The position numbers were made by a program, and so were the translations under genes. 64,000 nt of DNA from Streptomyces sp. NBC_00083 (lineage in GTDB: Bacteria > Actinomycetota > Actinomycetes > Streptomycetales > Streptomycetaceae). The notes beneath the pieces are model-generated. The model was not told where the DNA came from and made no database searches. It saw nothing but the letters and a program-made list of their open reading frames with translations. Position 1 is the stretch's first letter; every line of letters begins with the position of its first letter. Location of the stretch: the NCBI RefSeq assembly GCF_026343295.1, contig NZ_JAPELY010000002.1:1240001-1304000 (forward strand). The letters run 5' to 3'. This document shows positions 18,877 through 27,278 of the stretch, piece by piece.

Positions 18877-19719
18877 ATGCCCCAGCACATCTCCGGGTCT
18901 GACCGCACGGCGGTGCCCCCCGCCGCCCGCGGCAGCGGCACCGTGCGGCCACCGGCACCCTCGTCCGTCGACGAGCTGTGGCGGTCGTACAAGGCCACCG
19001 GCGACGAGCGGCTGCGCGAGCAGTTGATCCTGCACTACTCGCCCCTCGTCAAATACGTCGCGGGACGCGTGAGCGTGGGCCTGCCGCCCAACGTCGAGCA
19101 GGCCGACTTCGTCTCCTCCGGAGTCTTCGGCCTCATCGACGCCATCGAGAAGTTCGACATCGAGCGCGCCATCAAGTTCGAGACGTACGCCATCACCCGC
19201 ATCCGCGGCGCGATGATCGACGAACTGCGCGCCCTCGACTGGATCCCGCGCTCCGTGCGCCAGAAGGCGCGCGCCGTGGAACGCGCCTACGCGACCCTCG
19301 AAGCCCAGCTCAGACGCACCCCGTCCGAGCTCGAGGTGGCCGCCGAGATGGGCATCGCCGTGGAGGAACTGCACGCCGTCTTCAGCCAGTTGTCGCTCGC
19401 CAACGTGGTGGCCCTCGAAGAACTGCTGCACGTGGGCGGTGAGAGCGGCGACCGGCTCAGCCTCATGGACACCCTGGAGGACACCTCCGCCGACGACCCC
19501 GTCGAGGTCGCCGAGGACCGCGAGCTGCGCCGGCTCCTGGCCCGCGCGATCAACACGCTCCCCGAGCGCGAGAAGACCGTCGTCACGCTCTACTACTACG
19601 AAGGCCTCACCCTCGCCGAGATCGGCAACGTCCTGGGCGTCACCGAGAGCCGGGTCAGCCAGATCCACACCAAGTCGGTGCTCCAGCTCCGCGCCAAACT
19701 GGCCGACGTCGGACGATGA
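18877..19719 (+). CDS. whiG: RNA polymerase sigma factor WhiG
   Basis: 280 residues from ATG 18877 (MPQHISGSDRT), the known length of S. coelicolor WhiG. Region 2 'LWRSYKATGDERLREQLILH' to 'IEKFDIERAIKFETYAITRIRG', region 3 'RTPSELEVAAEMGI', region 4 'LPEREKTVVTLYYYEGLTLAEI'. FliA/sigma-28-class factor that commits aerial hyphae to sporulation and is held by the anti-sigma RsiG with c-di-GMP. Lies 241 bp after dprA, so probably has its own promoter; I could not assign one. Confidence 0.96.
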   Translation: MPQHISGSDRTAVPPAARGSGTVRPPAPSSVDELWRSYKATGDERLREQLILHYSPLVKYVAGRVSVGLPPNVEQADFVSSGVFGLIDAIEKFDIERAIKFETYAITRIRGAMIDELRALDWIPRSVRQKARAVERAYATLEAQLRRTPSELEVAAEMGIAVEELHAVFSQLSLANVVALEELLHVGGESGDRLSLMDTLEDTSADDPVEVAEDRELRRLLARAINTLPEREKTVVTLYYYEGLTLAEIGNVLGVTESRVSQIHTKSVLQLRAKLADVGR

Positions 19720-19779
19720 GCCCGTCCCGGTGAATCGTCCCTGCCGATCGCTTCGGCGGCCCGGCCGTAAAGTGGAACA

Positions 19780-20361
19780 GTGCCCAGGATCCGAGCGGCC
19801 TCCGTGGCCGAGCACCGCACCATGCAGCGTGACGCCCTCCTCGACGCCGCACGCTCCCTGCTGTCCGAAGGCGGGACGGAAGCGCTGACGTTCCCGGCCC
19901 TGGCCGAGCGCACGGGGCTCGCGCGCTCCTCCGTGTACGAGTACTTCCGCTCGCGCGCCGCGGTCGTCGAGGAACTGTGCGCCGCCGACTTCCCGCTCTG
20001 GGCCGCCGAGATCGAAGGCGCGATGGAGCGGGCCGACACCCCCGAGGGCAAGGTCGAGGCGTACGTACGCCATCAGCTCGGTCTCGTCGGCGACCAGCGG
20101 CACCGGGCCGTCGTCGCCATCTCCGCCAGCGAACTCGACGCAGGCGCCCGCGAGAAGATCCGGGCAGCCCACGGCGGCCTCATCGCCATGATCGTCGAAG
20201 CCCTCGCCGACCTCGGCCACGACCAGCCCCGCCTGGCCGCGGTCCTGCTCCAGGGCATCGTCGACGCAGCGGTCCGCCGCATCGAACAGAGCCCCACGGA
20301 CCCCTCGTCCGCAATCACGGACGCGGCGGTGGCCATGGCGCTGAAGGGCGTCGGAGGCTGA
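19780..20361 (+). CDS. TetR family transcriptional regulator
   Basis: 193 residues from GTG 19780. HTH in residues ~25-58 ('LLSEGGTEALTFPALAERTG', 'SSVYEYFRSRAAVVEEL'), followed by an all-helical ligand-binding region. Position directly after whiG and before rpsB is conserved in streptomycetes. The target is not evident: there is no divergent partner, and it converges on the M23 peptidase gene. The ligand is unknown. Confidence 0.88.
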   Translation: MPRIRAASVAEHRTMQRDALLDAARSLLSEGGTEALTFPALAERTGLARSSVYEYFRSRAAVVEELCAADFPLWAAEIEGAMERADTPEGKVEAYVRHQLGLVGDQRHRAVVAISASELDAGAREKIRAAHGGLIAMIVEALADLGHDQPRLAAVLLQGIVDAAVRRIEQSPTDPSSAITDAAVAMALKGVGG

Positions 20362-20375
20362 CCCCCTGGGGCTTT

Positions 20376-20451
20376 CCCCCCGCCCCCGGCCCCCCCGGCC
20401 CCCCCCGCCCCCCCGCCCCCCGCCCCCCCGCCCCCCCGCCCCCCCCGCCCC
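20376..20451. repeat. Nearly pure C tract (G-quadruplex potential on the minus strand)
   Basis: About 76 bases of C runs (4-8 C) broken mostly by single G or GG, lying between the convergent TetR gene and M23 peptidase gene. The minus strand and minus-strand transcript have at least eight consecutive G runs of 5 or more, a textbook G-quadruplex pattern. It may act as a terminator or roadblock between convergent genes, or simply be an unstable homopolymer. Confidence 0.85.
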
Positions 20452-20477
20452 TCCGCAACCCCTTCCTGAACAGCCCC

Positions 20478-20945
20478 TCACCCCGGCTCCGCCACCCCCA
20501 CCACCGGCAGTAGCCGTGGCCGGGCCGCGTGGTGGAGCAGGAGGAGGGGGTTCAGGTAGGTGTGGGAGCGCAGAAGGCCCCAGTGGAGGCAGCCCTCCGG
20601 GCAGTGGGACGGGGTGTCCGTCGTCGTCGCCACCACCTGGCCCGCGGTGACCGAGGTGCCCACGGGGAGCAGGGGGCGGACGGGTTCGTACGTGGTTCTC
20701 AGGGGTGGGGATGCCGGGCCCGGCAGGGTGATCGTGAGGACGCCCCGGCCGGCCACCTGCCCCGCGAAGGTGACGCGGCCCGACGCTGCCGCGCGGACCG
20801 GGGTGCCCGCGGGCGCGGCCAGGTCGACGCCGCGGTGGCCGGGGCCGTAGGGCGTGGCCGGCGGGGCCCAGGGGTGGACCACGACGGGCGGCAGGACGGG
20901 CCAGGCCGCCGCTGCCAGGAGGGCGGCGAAGAGGGTGCGGTACAT
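20478..20945 (-). CDS. Secreted M23-family peptidase-like protein
   Basis: 155 residues from ATG 20945. An in-frame upstream extension lacks signal-peptide character. The N-terminal signal or anchor 'MYRTLFAALLAAAAWPVLPP' is followed by LytM features: HXXXD as 'GHRGVDLAAPAGTPVRA' and a C-terminal 'CPEGCLHWGLLRS'. In canonical M23 enzymes the second motif is HXH; here the first position is Cys and only the second His remains, so catalysis may be altered, or it may be a LytM-type regulator of murein hydrolysis. Divergent from rpsB; converges with the TetR gene. Confidence 0.82.
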   Translation of the reverse strand: MYRTLFAALLAAAAWPVLPPVVVHPWAPPATPYGPGHRGVDLAAPAGTPVRAAASGRVTFAGQVAGRGVLTITLPGPASPPLRTTYEPVRPLLPVGTSVTAGQVVATTTDTPSHCPEGCLHWGLLRSHTYLNPLLLLHHAARPRLLPVVGVAEPG

Positions 20946-21237
20946 GGGGAACAGGGTCCCGGTCCGGCGGGATCCGGGTGGATCTTGACCGGGATCTGTG
21001 GAGTACTGCGCGGTTGTGGACAGCGCCGTCACCCGGCACTGTGCGGGTCCCGTACACTTCTTGTGGCGATCCGGGTCACCGGATCGACTTCGCACGCCCC
21101 GCCGGCGGTCTCACCACTATCGCCGGCCGCGTCTCTCGGTCCTCACCCTCGCGGGTTCAAGGGCACGGCGCACCGGGGCGTCAGGCGCGGCAGCCGACCG
21201 GCAGCCGCGGTAACCGAGTACCTCAAGGAGTACGGCC

Positions 21238-22173
21238 ATGGCCGTCGTCACGATGCGGGAGCTGCTGGAGAGCGGCGTCCACTTCGGTCACCAGACCCGT
21301 CGTTGGAACCCGAAGATGAAGCGCTTCATCTTCACGGAGCGCAACGGCATCTACATCATCGACCTGCTCCAGTCGCTGTCGTACATCGACCGCGCCTACG
21401 AGTTCGTCAAGGAGACCGTCGCGCACGGCGGCTCCATCATGTTCGTCGGCACCAAGAAGCAGGCGCAGGAAGCGATCGCCGAGCAGGCGACGCGCGTGGG
21501 TATGCCCTACGTCAACCAGCGCTGGCTCGGCGGCATGCTGACCAACTTCTCCACCGTCTACAAGCGTCTGCAGCGCCTCAAGGAGCTCGAGCAGATCGAC
21601 TTCGAGGACGTCGCGGCCTCGGGTCTCACCAAGAAGGAGCTCCTGGTCCTCTCGCGCGAGAAGGCCAAGCTGGAGAAGACCCTCGGTGGTATCCGCGAGA
21701 TGTCGAAGGTTCCCAGCGCCGTCTGGATCGTCGACACCAAGAAGGAGCACATCGCGGTCGGTGAGGCGCGCAAGCTCCACATCCCCGTCGTCGCGATCCT
21801 CGACACGAACTGCGACCCCGACGAGGTCGACTACAAGATCCCGGGCAACGACGACGCGATCCGCTCCGTCACCCTGCTCACCCGCGTGATCGCCGACGCC
21901 GTCGCCGAGGGCCTCATCGCCCGCTCCGGCCAGGCCACGGGCGACTCGAAGCCGGGCGAGAAGGCCGCCGGCGAGCCGCTCGCCGAGTGGGAGCGCGACC
22001 TGCTCGAGGGTGACAAGAAGGCCGACGAGGCCCCCGCGGCCGACGCCGCCGAGGCTGCTCCGGCTGCCGACGCCGCTCCGGCCGACGAGGCCGAGAAGCC
22101 GGCCGAGGCCGCTGCCGAGGCTCCGGCCGCCGAGGCCACCGAGGCTCCGGCCGCGGACGCCGAGCAGGCCTGA
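21238..22173 (+). CDS. rpsB: 30S ribosomal protein uS2
   Basis: 311 residues from ATG 21238, with 'aaggag' 9 nt upstream. uS2 core over residues 1-230 ('MRELLESGVHFGHQTRRWNP', 'FVGTKKQAQEAI', 'LGGMLTNF'). The last ~75 residues are an Ala/Glu/Pro low-complexity tail typical of actinobacterial uS2. Assembles late in the 30S subunit. Followed by a strong hairpin and then tsf, the universal rpsB-tsf order. The 292-bp upstream region is shared with the divergent M23 gene. Confidence 0.98.
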   Translation: MAVVTMRELLESGVHFGHQTRRWNPKMKRFIFTERNGIYIIDLLQSLSYIDRAYEFVKETVAHGGSIMFVGTKKQAQEAIAEQATRVGMPYVNQRWLGGMLTNFSTVYKRLQRLKELEQIDFEDVAASGLTKKELLVLSREKAKLEKTLGGIREMSKVPSAVWIVDTKKEHIAVGEARKLHIPVVAILDTNCDPDEVDYKIPGNDDAIRSVTLLTRVIADAVAEGLIARSGQATGDSKPGEKAAGEPLAEWERDLLEGDKKADEAPAADAAEAAPAADAAPADEAEKPAEAAAEAPAAEATEAPAADAEQA

Positions 22174-22202
22174 TCCCCTCACCGGGACCCACAGGTTCGG
22201 TA

Positions 22203-22237
22203 GTTGACGGCGGGGGCCACAAGCCCCCGCCGTCGAC
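22203..22237 (+). terminator. Attenuator-type hairpin between rpsB and tsf
   Basis: 12 perfectly paired G/C-rich bases (22206-22217 with 22223-22234), extendable to 15 bp with one G-U pair, 5-nt loop. A second small hairpin (agatct-tcgt-agatct, 22250-22265) lies before the tsf start. Probably sets the rpsB:tsf expression ratio, as in other bacteria. Confidence 0.75.
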
Positions 22238-22295
22238 CCGTAGCCCCGCAGATCTTCGTAGATCTTTCTAGACTCCGAGAGAGAAACACAGACTC

Positions 22296-23132
22296 ATGGC
22301 GAACTACACCGCCGCTGACGTCAAGAAGCTCCGTGAGCTCACCGGCGCCGGCATGATGGACTGCAAGAAGGCCCTCGACGAGGCCGACGGCAACGTCGAC
22401 AAGGCCGTCGAGGCCCTGCGCATCAAGGGTCAGAAGGGCGTCGCCAAGCGCGAGGGCCGCTCTGCCGAGAACGGCGCCGTCGTCTCCCTGATCGCCGAGG
22501 ACAAGACCTCCGGCGTCCTGGTCGAGCTGAAGTGCGAGACGGACTTCGTCGCCAAGGGTGACAAGTTCCAGGCCGTCGCCACCAAGCTGGCCGAGCACGT
22601 CGCCGCCACCTCTCCGGCCGACCTGACCGCGCTGCTCGCCTCCGAGATCGAGGCCGGCAAGACCGTTCAGGCGTTCGTCGACGAGGCCAACGCCAACCTC
22701 GGCGAGAAGATCGTCCTGGACCGCTTCGCGCAGTTCTCCGACGGCTTCGTCTCCGCGTACATGCACCGCACGATGCCCGACCTGCCGCCGCAGATCGGCG
22801 TCCTCGTCGAGCTCGACAAGGACAACGCCGAGATCGCCAAGGGCATCGCGCAGCACATCGCCGCCTTCGCGCCGAAGTACCTCACCCGTGAGGACGTTCC
22901 GGCCGAGGTCGTCGAGACCGAGCGTCGCGTCGCCGAGGAGACCACCCGCGCCGAGGGCAAGCCCGAGGCCGCGCTCCCGAAGATCGTCGAGGGTCGCGTC
23001 AACGGCTTCTTCAAGGACGCCACGCTCCTTGGCCAGCCGTACGCGCTCGACAACAAGAAGTCCGTCGAGCAGGTTCTGAAGGAGGCCGGTGTCACCCTGA
23101 AGCGCTTCTCGCGCATCAAGGTCGGCATCTGA
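22296..23132 (+). CDS. tsf: Translation elongation factor Ts
   Basis: 278 residues from ATG 22296. N-terminal UBA-like domain 'VKKLRELTGAGMMDCKKALD', the TDFVA motif in 'ELKCETDFVAKGDKF' that contacts EF-Tu, and the coiled core ending 'GVTLKRFSRIKVGI'. It is the guanine nucleotide exchange factor for EF-Tu. Length and domain order are normal. The pyrH gene follows after 160 bp containing a terminator-like hairpin. Confidence 0.98.
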   Translation: MANYTAADVKKLRELTGAGMMDCKKALDEADGNVDKAVEALRIKGQKGVAKREGRSAENGAVVSLIAEDKTSGVLVELKCETDFVAKGDKFQAVATKLAEHVAATSPADLTALLASEIEAGKTVQAFVDEANANLGEKIVLDRFAQFSDGFVSAYMHRTMPDLPPQIGVLVELDKDNAEIAKGIAQHIAAFAPKYLTREDVPAEVVETERRVAEETTRAEGKPEAALPKIVEGRVNGFFKDATLLGQPYALDNKKSVEQVLKEAGVTLKRFSRIKVGI

Positions 23133-23220
23133 GTCTGTTCAGCGTTCGACACTAGACCCCGCTAGGGTCTGAGGCAGTCGTCGGCCGCGCACGCGACGGA
23201 CGACCGCAGATCTGACGAGG

Positions 23221-23265
23221 AGGCCATTGCCGCTAGGGACTACGAGTACCCACCGGCAATGGCCT
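23221..23265 (+). terminator. Hairpin upstream of pyrH
   Basis: 12-bp perfect inverted repeat (23221-23232 and 23254-23265) followed by 'tcttc'. It lies 28 bp before the pyrH start, so it could terminate tsf transcripts or form an attenuator in the pyrH leader. Confidence 0.6.
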
Positions 23266-23292
23266 TCTTCGTATGTGCACGAGGAGATCTCC

Positions 23293-24081
23293 ATGAATCA
23301 GGGCGCGGACACCCCCAAGGCCGATCACTCGGCGGACAACAAGCGCGACGACGGCAAGGTGGCCGGGCGCTTCATGCTGAAGCTTTCCGGTGAGGCGTTC
23401 GCCGGCGGCGGGGCGCTCGGTGTCGACCCCGACGTCGTGCACAACATCGCCCGGGAGATCGCCGCCGTCGTCCGGGACGGAGCGGAGATCGCCGTCGTCA
23501 TCGGCGGCGGCAACTTCTTCCGTGGCGCCGAGCTCCAGCAGCGCGGCATGGACCGGGCCCGCTCGGACTACATGGGCATGCTCGGTACGGTCATGAACTG
23601 CCTCGCCCTCCAGGACTTCCTGGAGAAGGAGGGCATCGACTCGCGCGTCCAGACCGCCATCACGATGGGCCAGGTCGCCGAGCCGTACATCCCGCTGCGG
23701 GCCGTACGCCACCTGGAGAAGGGCCGCGTCGTCATCTTCGGCGCCGGCATGGGCATGCCGTACTTCTCCACCGACACCACCGCCGCACAGCGCGCCCTGG
23801 AGATCGACGCCGAGGTCATGCTGATGGGCAAGAACGGGGTGGACGGCGTCTACGACTCCGACCCCCGCATCAACCCCGACGCGGTGAAGTTCGACGCGCT
23901 GGAGTACGGCGAGGTCATCACCCGTGACCTGAAGGTCGCCGACATGACCGCGATCACCCTGTGCCGCGACAACAACCTTCCGATCCTCGTCTTCGAGCTC
24001 CTGACGGCCGGAAACATCGCGCGCGCCGTCAAGGGTGAGAAGATCGGCACGCTCGTGAGCGACCAGGGCACCCGGGCCTGA
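23293..24081 (+). CDS. pyrH: Uridylate (UMP) kinase
   Basis: 262 residues from ATG 23293, with 'gaggag' 6-11 nt upstream; an earlier in-frame ATG lies over the hairpin. Amino-acid-kinase fold: 'FMLKLSGEAFAGG', 'VVIGGGNFFRGAELQQRGMDRARSD' (split: VIGGGNFFRG; MDRARSDYMGML), 'LMGKNGVDGVYDSDPR'. Converts UMP to UDP, usually hexameric, activated by GTP and inhibited by UTP. The N-terminal ~25 residues are an actinobacterial extension. Part of the conserved tsf-pyrH-frr-cdsA order. Confidence 0.97.
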   Translation: MNQGADTPKADHSADNKRDDGKVAGRFMLKLSGEAFAGGGALGVDPDVVHNIAREIAAVVRDGAEIAVVIGGGNFFRGAELQQRGMDRARSDYMGMLGTVMNCLALQDFLEKEGIDSRVQTAITMGQVAEPYIPLRAVRHLEKGRVVIFGAGMGMPYFSTDTTAAQRALEIDAEVMLMGKNGVDGVYDSDPRINPDAVKFDALEYGEVITRDLKVADMTAITLCRDNNLPILVFELLTAGNIARAVKGEKIGTLVSDQGTRA

Positions 24082-24205
24082 CCGGGGGATGGACAATGCT
24101 CTGCCGGTCGGACACCGTGCAGGGAAAGACGCTGGTTATCCAGGGCCCAGGGCCTCAGGACGCACTGAGAACTCCCGGCCCACCCAAGACATGCAGGAGC
24201 AAGTG

Positions 24206-24763
24206 GTGATCGAAGAAACCCTCCTCGAGGCCGAGGAGAAGATGGAGAAGGCCGTCGTGGTCGCCAAGGAGGACTTCGCCGCGATCCGCACCGGCCGTGC
24301 GCACCCGGCGATGTTCAACAAGATCGTCGCGGACTACTACGGCGCGCTGACGCCGATCAACCAGCTCGCCTCGTTCTCCGTGCCGGAGCCGCGCATGGCG
24401 GTCGTGACGCCGTTCGACAAGAGCGCGCTGCGCAACATCGAGCAGGCCATCCGCGACTCGGACCTGGGCGTCAACCCCAGCAACGACGGCAGCATCATCC
24501 GCGTGAACTTCCCGGAGCTGACCGAGGAGCGCCGCAAGGACTACATCAAGGTCGCGCGCACCAAGGCCGAGGACTCCAAGGTGTCGATCCGCGCCGTGCG
24601 CCGCAAGGCCAAGGACGCCCTCGACAAGCTCGTCAAGGACAAGGAGTCCGGCGAGGACGAGGTCCGCCGTGCGGAGAAGGAGCTCGACGACACCACCGCC
24701 AAGTACGTGGCGCAGGTCGACGAGCTGCTCAAGCACAAGGAAGCCGAGCTGCTAGAGGTCTGA
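24206..24763 (+). CDS. frr: Ribosome recycling factor
   Basis: 185 residues from GTG 24206 (VIEETLLEAEEKMEKAVVVA), the canonical RRF length, with 'ggag' 7 nt upstream. An ATG at 24191 would place five extra residues over the Shine-Dalgarno and is rejected. The three-helix bundle and hinge ('RTGRAHPAMFNKI', 'VPEPRMAVVTPFDKS', 'NDGSIIRVNFPELTEERRKD') are complete. RRF with EF-G splits post-termination ribosomes. Its TGA overlaps the cdsA ATG by one base. Confidence 0.97.
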   Translation: MIEETLLEAEEKMEKAVVVAKEDFAAIRTGRAHPAMFNKIVADYYGALTPINQLASFSVPEPRMAVVTPFDKSALRNIEQAIRDSDLGVNPSNDGSIIRVNFPELTEERRKDYIKVARTKAEDSKVSIRAVRRKAKDALDKLVKDKESGEDEVRRAEKELDDTTAKYVAQVDELLKHKEAELLEV

Positions 24764-25872
24764 TGAACGACTCTTCCTGGGGGGCTCCGCCGAGACCCGA
24801 GTACTGGGGAACCCCCGAGGGGCCTTCCCAGGGGGCGTTCCCGGCGGGGTCTGCATACGATGCGCAGGACGCCCCGCCCGTGTCGCGGACGCAGCAGATG
24901 CCCGTCGTGCCCGATACGGGGGCGTACGCCGAAGACCGCGACGAACGTGACCGGGGGACCGCTCTGCCGGGCGGTCCTCTCTTCCGCGACGAGACGCCGC
25001 AGGAGCCCATGGCAAGCACCCCGCCCCCGCCCCCCGTGCCCGCCCAGCCGGAGAAGAAGCGGGCGGGCCGCGATCTGCGGTCCGCGATAGGGGTCGGCGT
25101 CGCTCTGGGCGCGGTGATCATCGCGTCGCTGTTCGTCGTGAAGGCCGTCTTCGTGGGGGTCATCGCGGTCGCCGTCGTCGTCGGCCTGTGGGAGCTGACC
25201 AGCCGCCTCGCGGAGCGCAAGCAGATCAAGGCACCGCTCGTCCCGCTCGCGGTCGGCGGCGCCGCGATGGTCGTCGCCGGATACGTCAGCGGCGCCGAGG
25301 GCGCGTGGGTCGCGATGGCGCTCACCGCGCTCGCGGTCCTCGTGTGGCGGATGACCGAGCCGCCCGAGAACTATCTGCGGGACGTCACCGCCGGCGTCTT
25401 CGCCGCGTTCTACGTGCCGTTCCTCGCCACGTTCGTCGCGATGCTGCTCACCGCCGACGACGGCCCCTGGCGGGTGCTGACCTTCCTGCTCCTGACCGTG
25501 GTCAGCGACACCGGCGCGTACGCGATCGGCTGGCGCTTCGGCAAGCACAAGCTCGCCCCGCGCATCAGCCCCGGCAAGACCCGCGAGGGCCTCTTCGGCG
25601 CGGTGTCGTTCGCGATGGTCGCGGGCGCCCTGTGCATGCAGTTCCTGATCGACGACGGCACCTGGTGGCAGGGTCTCCTGCTCGGCCTCGCGGTCGCCGC
25701 GAGCGCCACCCTCGGCGACCTCGGCGAGTCGATGATCAAGCGGGACCTGGGCATCAAGGACATGGGCACCCTGCTCCCCGGCCACGGCGGCATCATGGAC
25801 CGCCTGGACTCGCTGCTGCCGACGGCTCCGGTGGTGTGGTTGTTGCTCGTGGTGTTCGTGGGCTCTGGGTGA
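24763..25872 (+). CDS. cdsA: Phosphatidate cytidylyltransferase (CDP-diacylglycerol synthase)
   Basis: 369 residues from ATG 24763, coupled to frr. The first ~100 residues are Pro/Gly/Asp-rich and cytosolic, a feature of actinobacterial CdsA. About eight TM segments follow, ending with the signature 'LGDLGESMIKRDLGIKDMG' and 'LLPGHGGIMDRLDS' and a final TM 'APVVWLLLVVFVG'. Makes CDP-DAG from phosphatidic acid and CTP for all phospholipids. The last 26 codons are repeated just downstream (25919-25996) with 88% identity, so the present 3' end may have been exchanged. Confidence 0.96.
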   Translation: MNDSSWGAPPRPEYWGTPEGPSQGAFPAGSAYDAQDAPPVSRTQQMPVVPDTGAYAEDRDERDRGTALPGGPLFRDETPQEPMASTPPPPPVPAQPEKKRAGRDLRSAIGVGVALGAVIIASLFVVKAVFVGVIAVAVVVGLWELTSRLAERKQIKAPLVPLAVGGAAMVVAGYVSGAEGAWVAMALTALAVLVWRMTEPPENYLRDVTAGVFAAFYVPFLATFVAMLLTADDGPWRVLTFLLLTVVSDTGAYAIGWRFGKHKLAPRISPGKTREGLFGAVSFAMVAGALCMQFLIDDGTWWQGLLLGLAVAASATLGDLGESMIKRDLGIKDMGTLLPGHGGIMDRLDSLLPTAPVVWLLLVVFVGSG

Positions 25873-25976
25873 CCGGGGGCCACGGCGCCCTGCGGCGGTA
25901 GCCGCACGTCGGTGCGGCATGGACCGTCTGGATTCGTTGCTGCCGACGGCTCCGGTGGTGTGGTTGTTGCTCGTGG
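25814..25976 (+). repeat. Direct repeat of the cdsA 3' end (39-bp identical core)
   Basis: Bases 25814-25852, inside cdsA, are identical to 25938-25976 over 39 bp. The two flanking 78-bp units differ at 9 positions, mostly silent, and are 124 bp apart start to start. The 46 bp between the units hold a 7-bp hairpin (25901-25907 / 25912-25918). This arrangement, a gene 3' end duplicated in direct orientation, resembles the att scar left by integration into a coding 3' end. Confidence 0.9.
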
Positions 25977-25996
25977 CCTTCGTCGGCACGGGCTGA
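25919..25996 (+). pseudogene. Detached second copy of the cdsA 3' end (26 codons with stop)
   Basis: ATG 25919 to TGA 25996 encodes MDRLDSLLPTAPVVWLLLVA plus FVGTG, differing from the end of CdsA at two residues (V to A, S to T). No Shine-Dalgarno precedes it ('cggtgcggc'). It is directly followed by the operon's best intrinsic terminator, which suggests this is the original gene end and the copy now in frame is the newcomer, or the reverse. It could be read as a 25-residue membrane peptide, but I see no sign of translation. Confidence 0.8.
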
Positions 25997-26016
25997 CCGG
26001 ACGCCGGTTACCCTGG

Positions 26017-26050
26017 AAGGGCGCGTCGCTCGCGAGCGACGCGCCCTTTT
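26017..26050 (+). terminator. Intrinsic terminator of the rpsB/frr-cdsA region
   Basis: A 32-bp perfect palindrome (26017-26048, half-site 'gggcgcgtcgctcg') ending in TTTT: one of the few hairpins in the window with a true T tract. It lies 20 bp after the detached cdsA tail. Confidence 0.88.
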
Positions 26051-26165
26051 CGGCCCCGCGGCTGCGGGGTGATCCTGTGAGGTCTCCTGGCTTCGGCACC
26101 GTATCGTCGCCTGCTCCGCGCCCAGCGGGGATCGCCGGCCTCGTCGTACTGAGGAGTTACCGCTC

Positions 26166-27278
26166 ATGGCACGCCCCGTTCCGGGAGAACTCACCTTCAC
26201 CGCACCCCGCGGAGCGAAGCAGCCCCCGCGGCACCTCGCCGACCTGTCGCCGGCCGAGCGCAAGGAAGCCGTCGCCGCGATCGGCGAGAAGCCGTTCCGC
26301 GCCAAGCAGCTCTCGCAGCACTACTTCGCGCGGTACGCCCACGACCCCGCGGAGTGGACCGACATCCCGCTCGCCGCGCGCGGCCGGCTCCAGGAGGAGC
26401 TGCTGCCCGACCTGATGTCCGTCGTGCGGCACATCTCCTGCGACGACGACACCACCCGCAAGACGCTGTGGAAGCTCCACGACGGCACGCTCGTCGAGTC
26501 CGTCCTGATGCGCTATCCGGACCGCGTCACGATGTGCATCTCCTCCCAGGCCGGCTGCGGCATGAACTGCCCGTTCTGCGCCACCGGCCAGGCGGGCCTC
26601 GACCGCAACCTGTCGACCGCCGAGATCGTGCACCAGATCGTCGACGGCATGCGGGCGCTGCGCGACGGCGAGGTCCCGGGCGGCCCGGCCCGCCTGTCCA
26701 ACATCGTCTTCATGGGCATGGGCGAGCCCCTCGCCAACTACAAGCGGGTCGTCGGCTCGATCCGCCGCCTCACCGACCCCGAGCCGGACGGCCTGGGCCT
26801 GTCCCAGCGCGGGATCACCGTCTCCACCGTGGGCCTGGTCCCCGCCATGCACCGCTTCGCCGACGAGGGCTTCAAGTGCCGCCTCGCGGTGAGCCTGCAC
26901 GCCCCCGACGACGAGCTGCGCGACACCCTCGTCCCGGTCAACACCCGCTGGAAGGTCCGCGAGGTCCTCGACGCGGCATGGGAGTACGCCGAGAAGTCCG
27001 GGCGCCGCATCTCCATCGAGTACGCCCTCATCCGCGACATCAACGACCAGGCGTGGCGCGGTGACCTGCTCGGCCGGCTCCTCAAGGGCAAGCGCGTGCA
27101 CGTCAACCTGATCCCGCTCAACCCGACGCCCGGCTCCAAGTGGACGGCCTCGCGGCCCGAGGACGAGAAGGCCTTCGTCGAGGCCATCGCGGCGCACGGC
27201 GTGCCCGTCACCGTCCGCGACACCCGGGGCCAGGAGATCGACGGAGCCTGCGGCCAGCTGGCCGCGTCCGAGCGGTAG
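26166..27278 (+). CDS. rlmN: Dual-specificity 23S rRNA A2503 / tRNA A37 C2-methyltransferase
   Basis: 370 residues from ATG 26166, with 'gaggag' upstream. Radical SAM protein: CX3CX2C cluster 'CGMNCPFC' at 131-138, the catalytic Cys in 'GACGQLA' at 362, and 'VFMGMGEPLANY'. RlmN transfers a methyl group to C2 of A2503 in 23S rRNA through a mixed-disulfide mechanism and affects antibiotic sensitivity. Length is typical (~370). It is preceded by the cdsA terminator, so it has its own promoter in the ~115 bp upstream. Confidence 0.95.
   Translation: MARPVPGELTFTAPRGAKQPPRHLADLSPAERKEAVAAIGEKPFRAKQLSQHYFARYAHDPAEWTDIPLAARGRLQEELLPDLMSVVRHISCDDDTTRKTLWKLHDGTLVESVLMRYPDRVTMCISSQAGCGMNCPFCATGQAGLDRNLSTAEIVHQIVDGMRALRDGEVPGGPARLSNIVFMGMGEPLANYKRVVGSIRRLTDPEPDGLGLSQRGITVSTVGLVPAMHRFADEGFKCRLAVSLHAPDDELRDTLVPVNTRWKVREVLDAAWEYAEKSGRRISIEYALIRDINDQAWRGDLLGRLLKGKRVHVNLIPLNPTPGSKWTASRPEDEKAFVEAIAAHGVPVTVRDTRGQEIDGACGQLAASER

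Noticed and set aside
20985..21058. rpsB promoter (TTGACC 20985, TACACT 21053)
   Set aside because: Neither box has a partner at 16-18 bp, so I could not assign a promoter in this divergent region.
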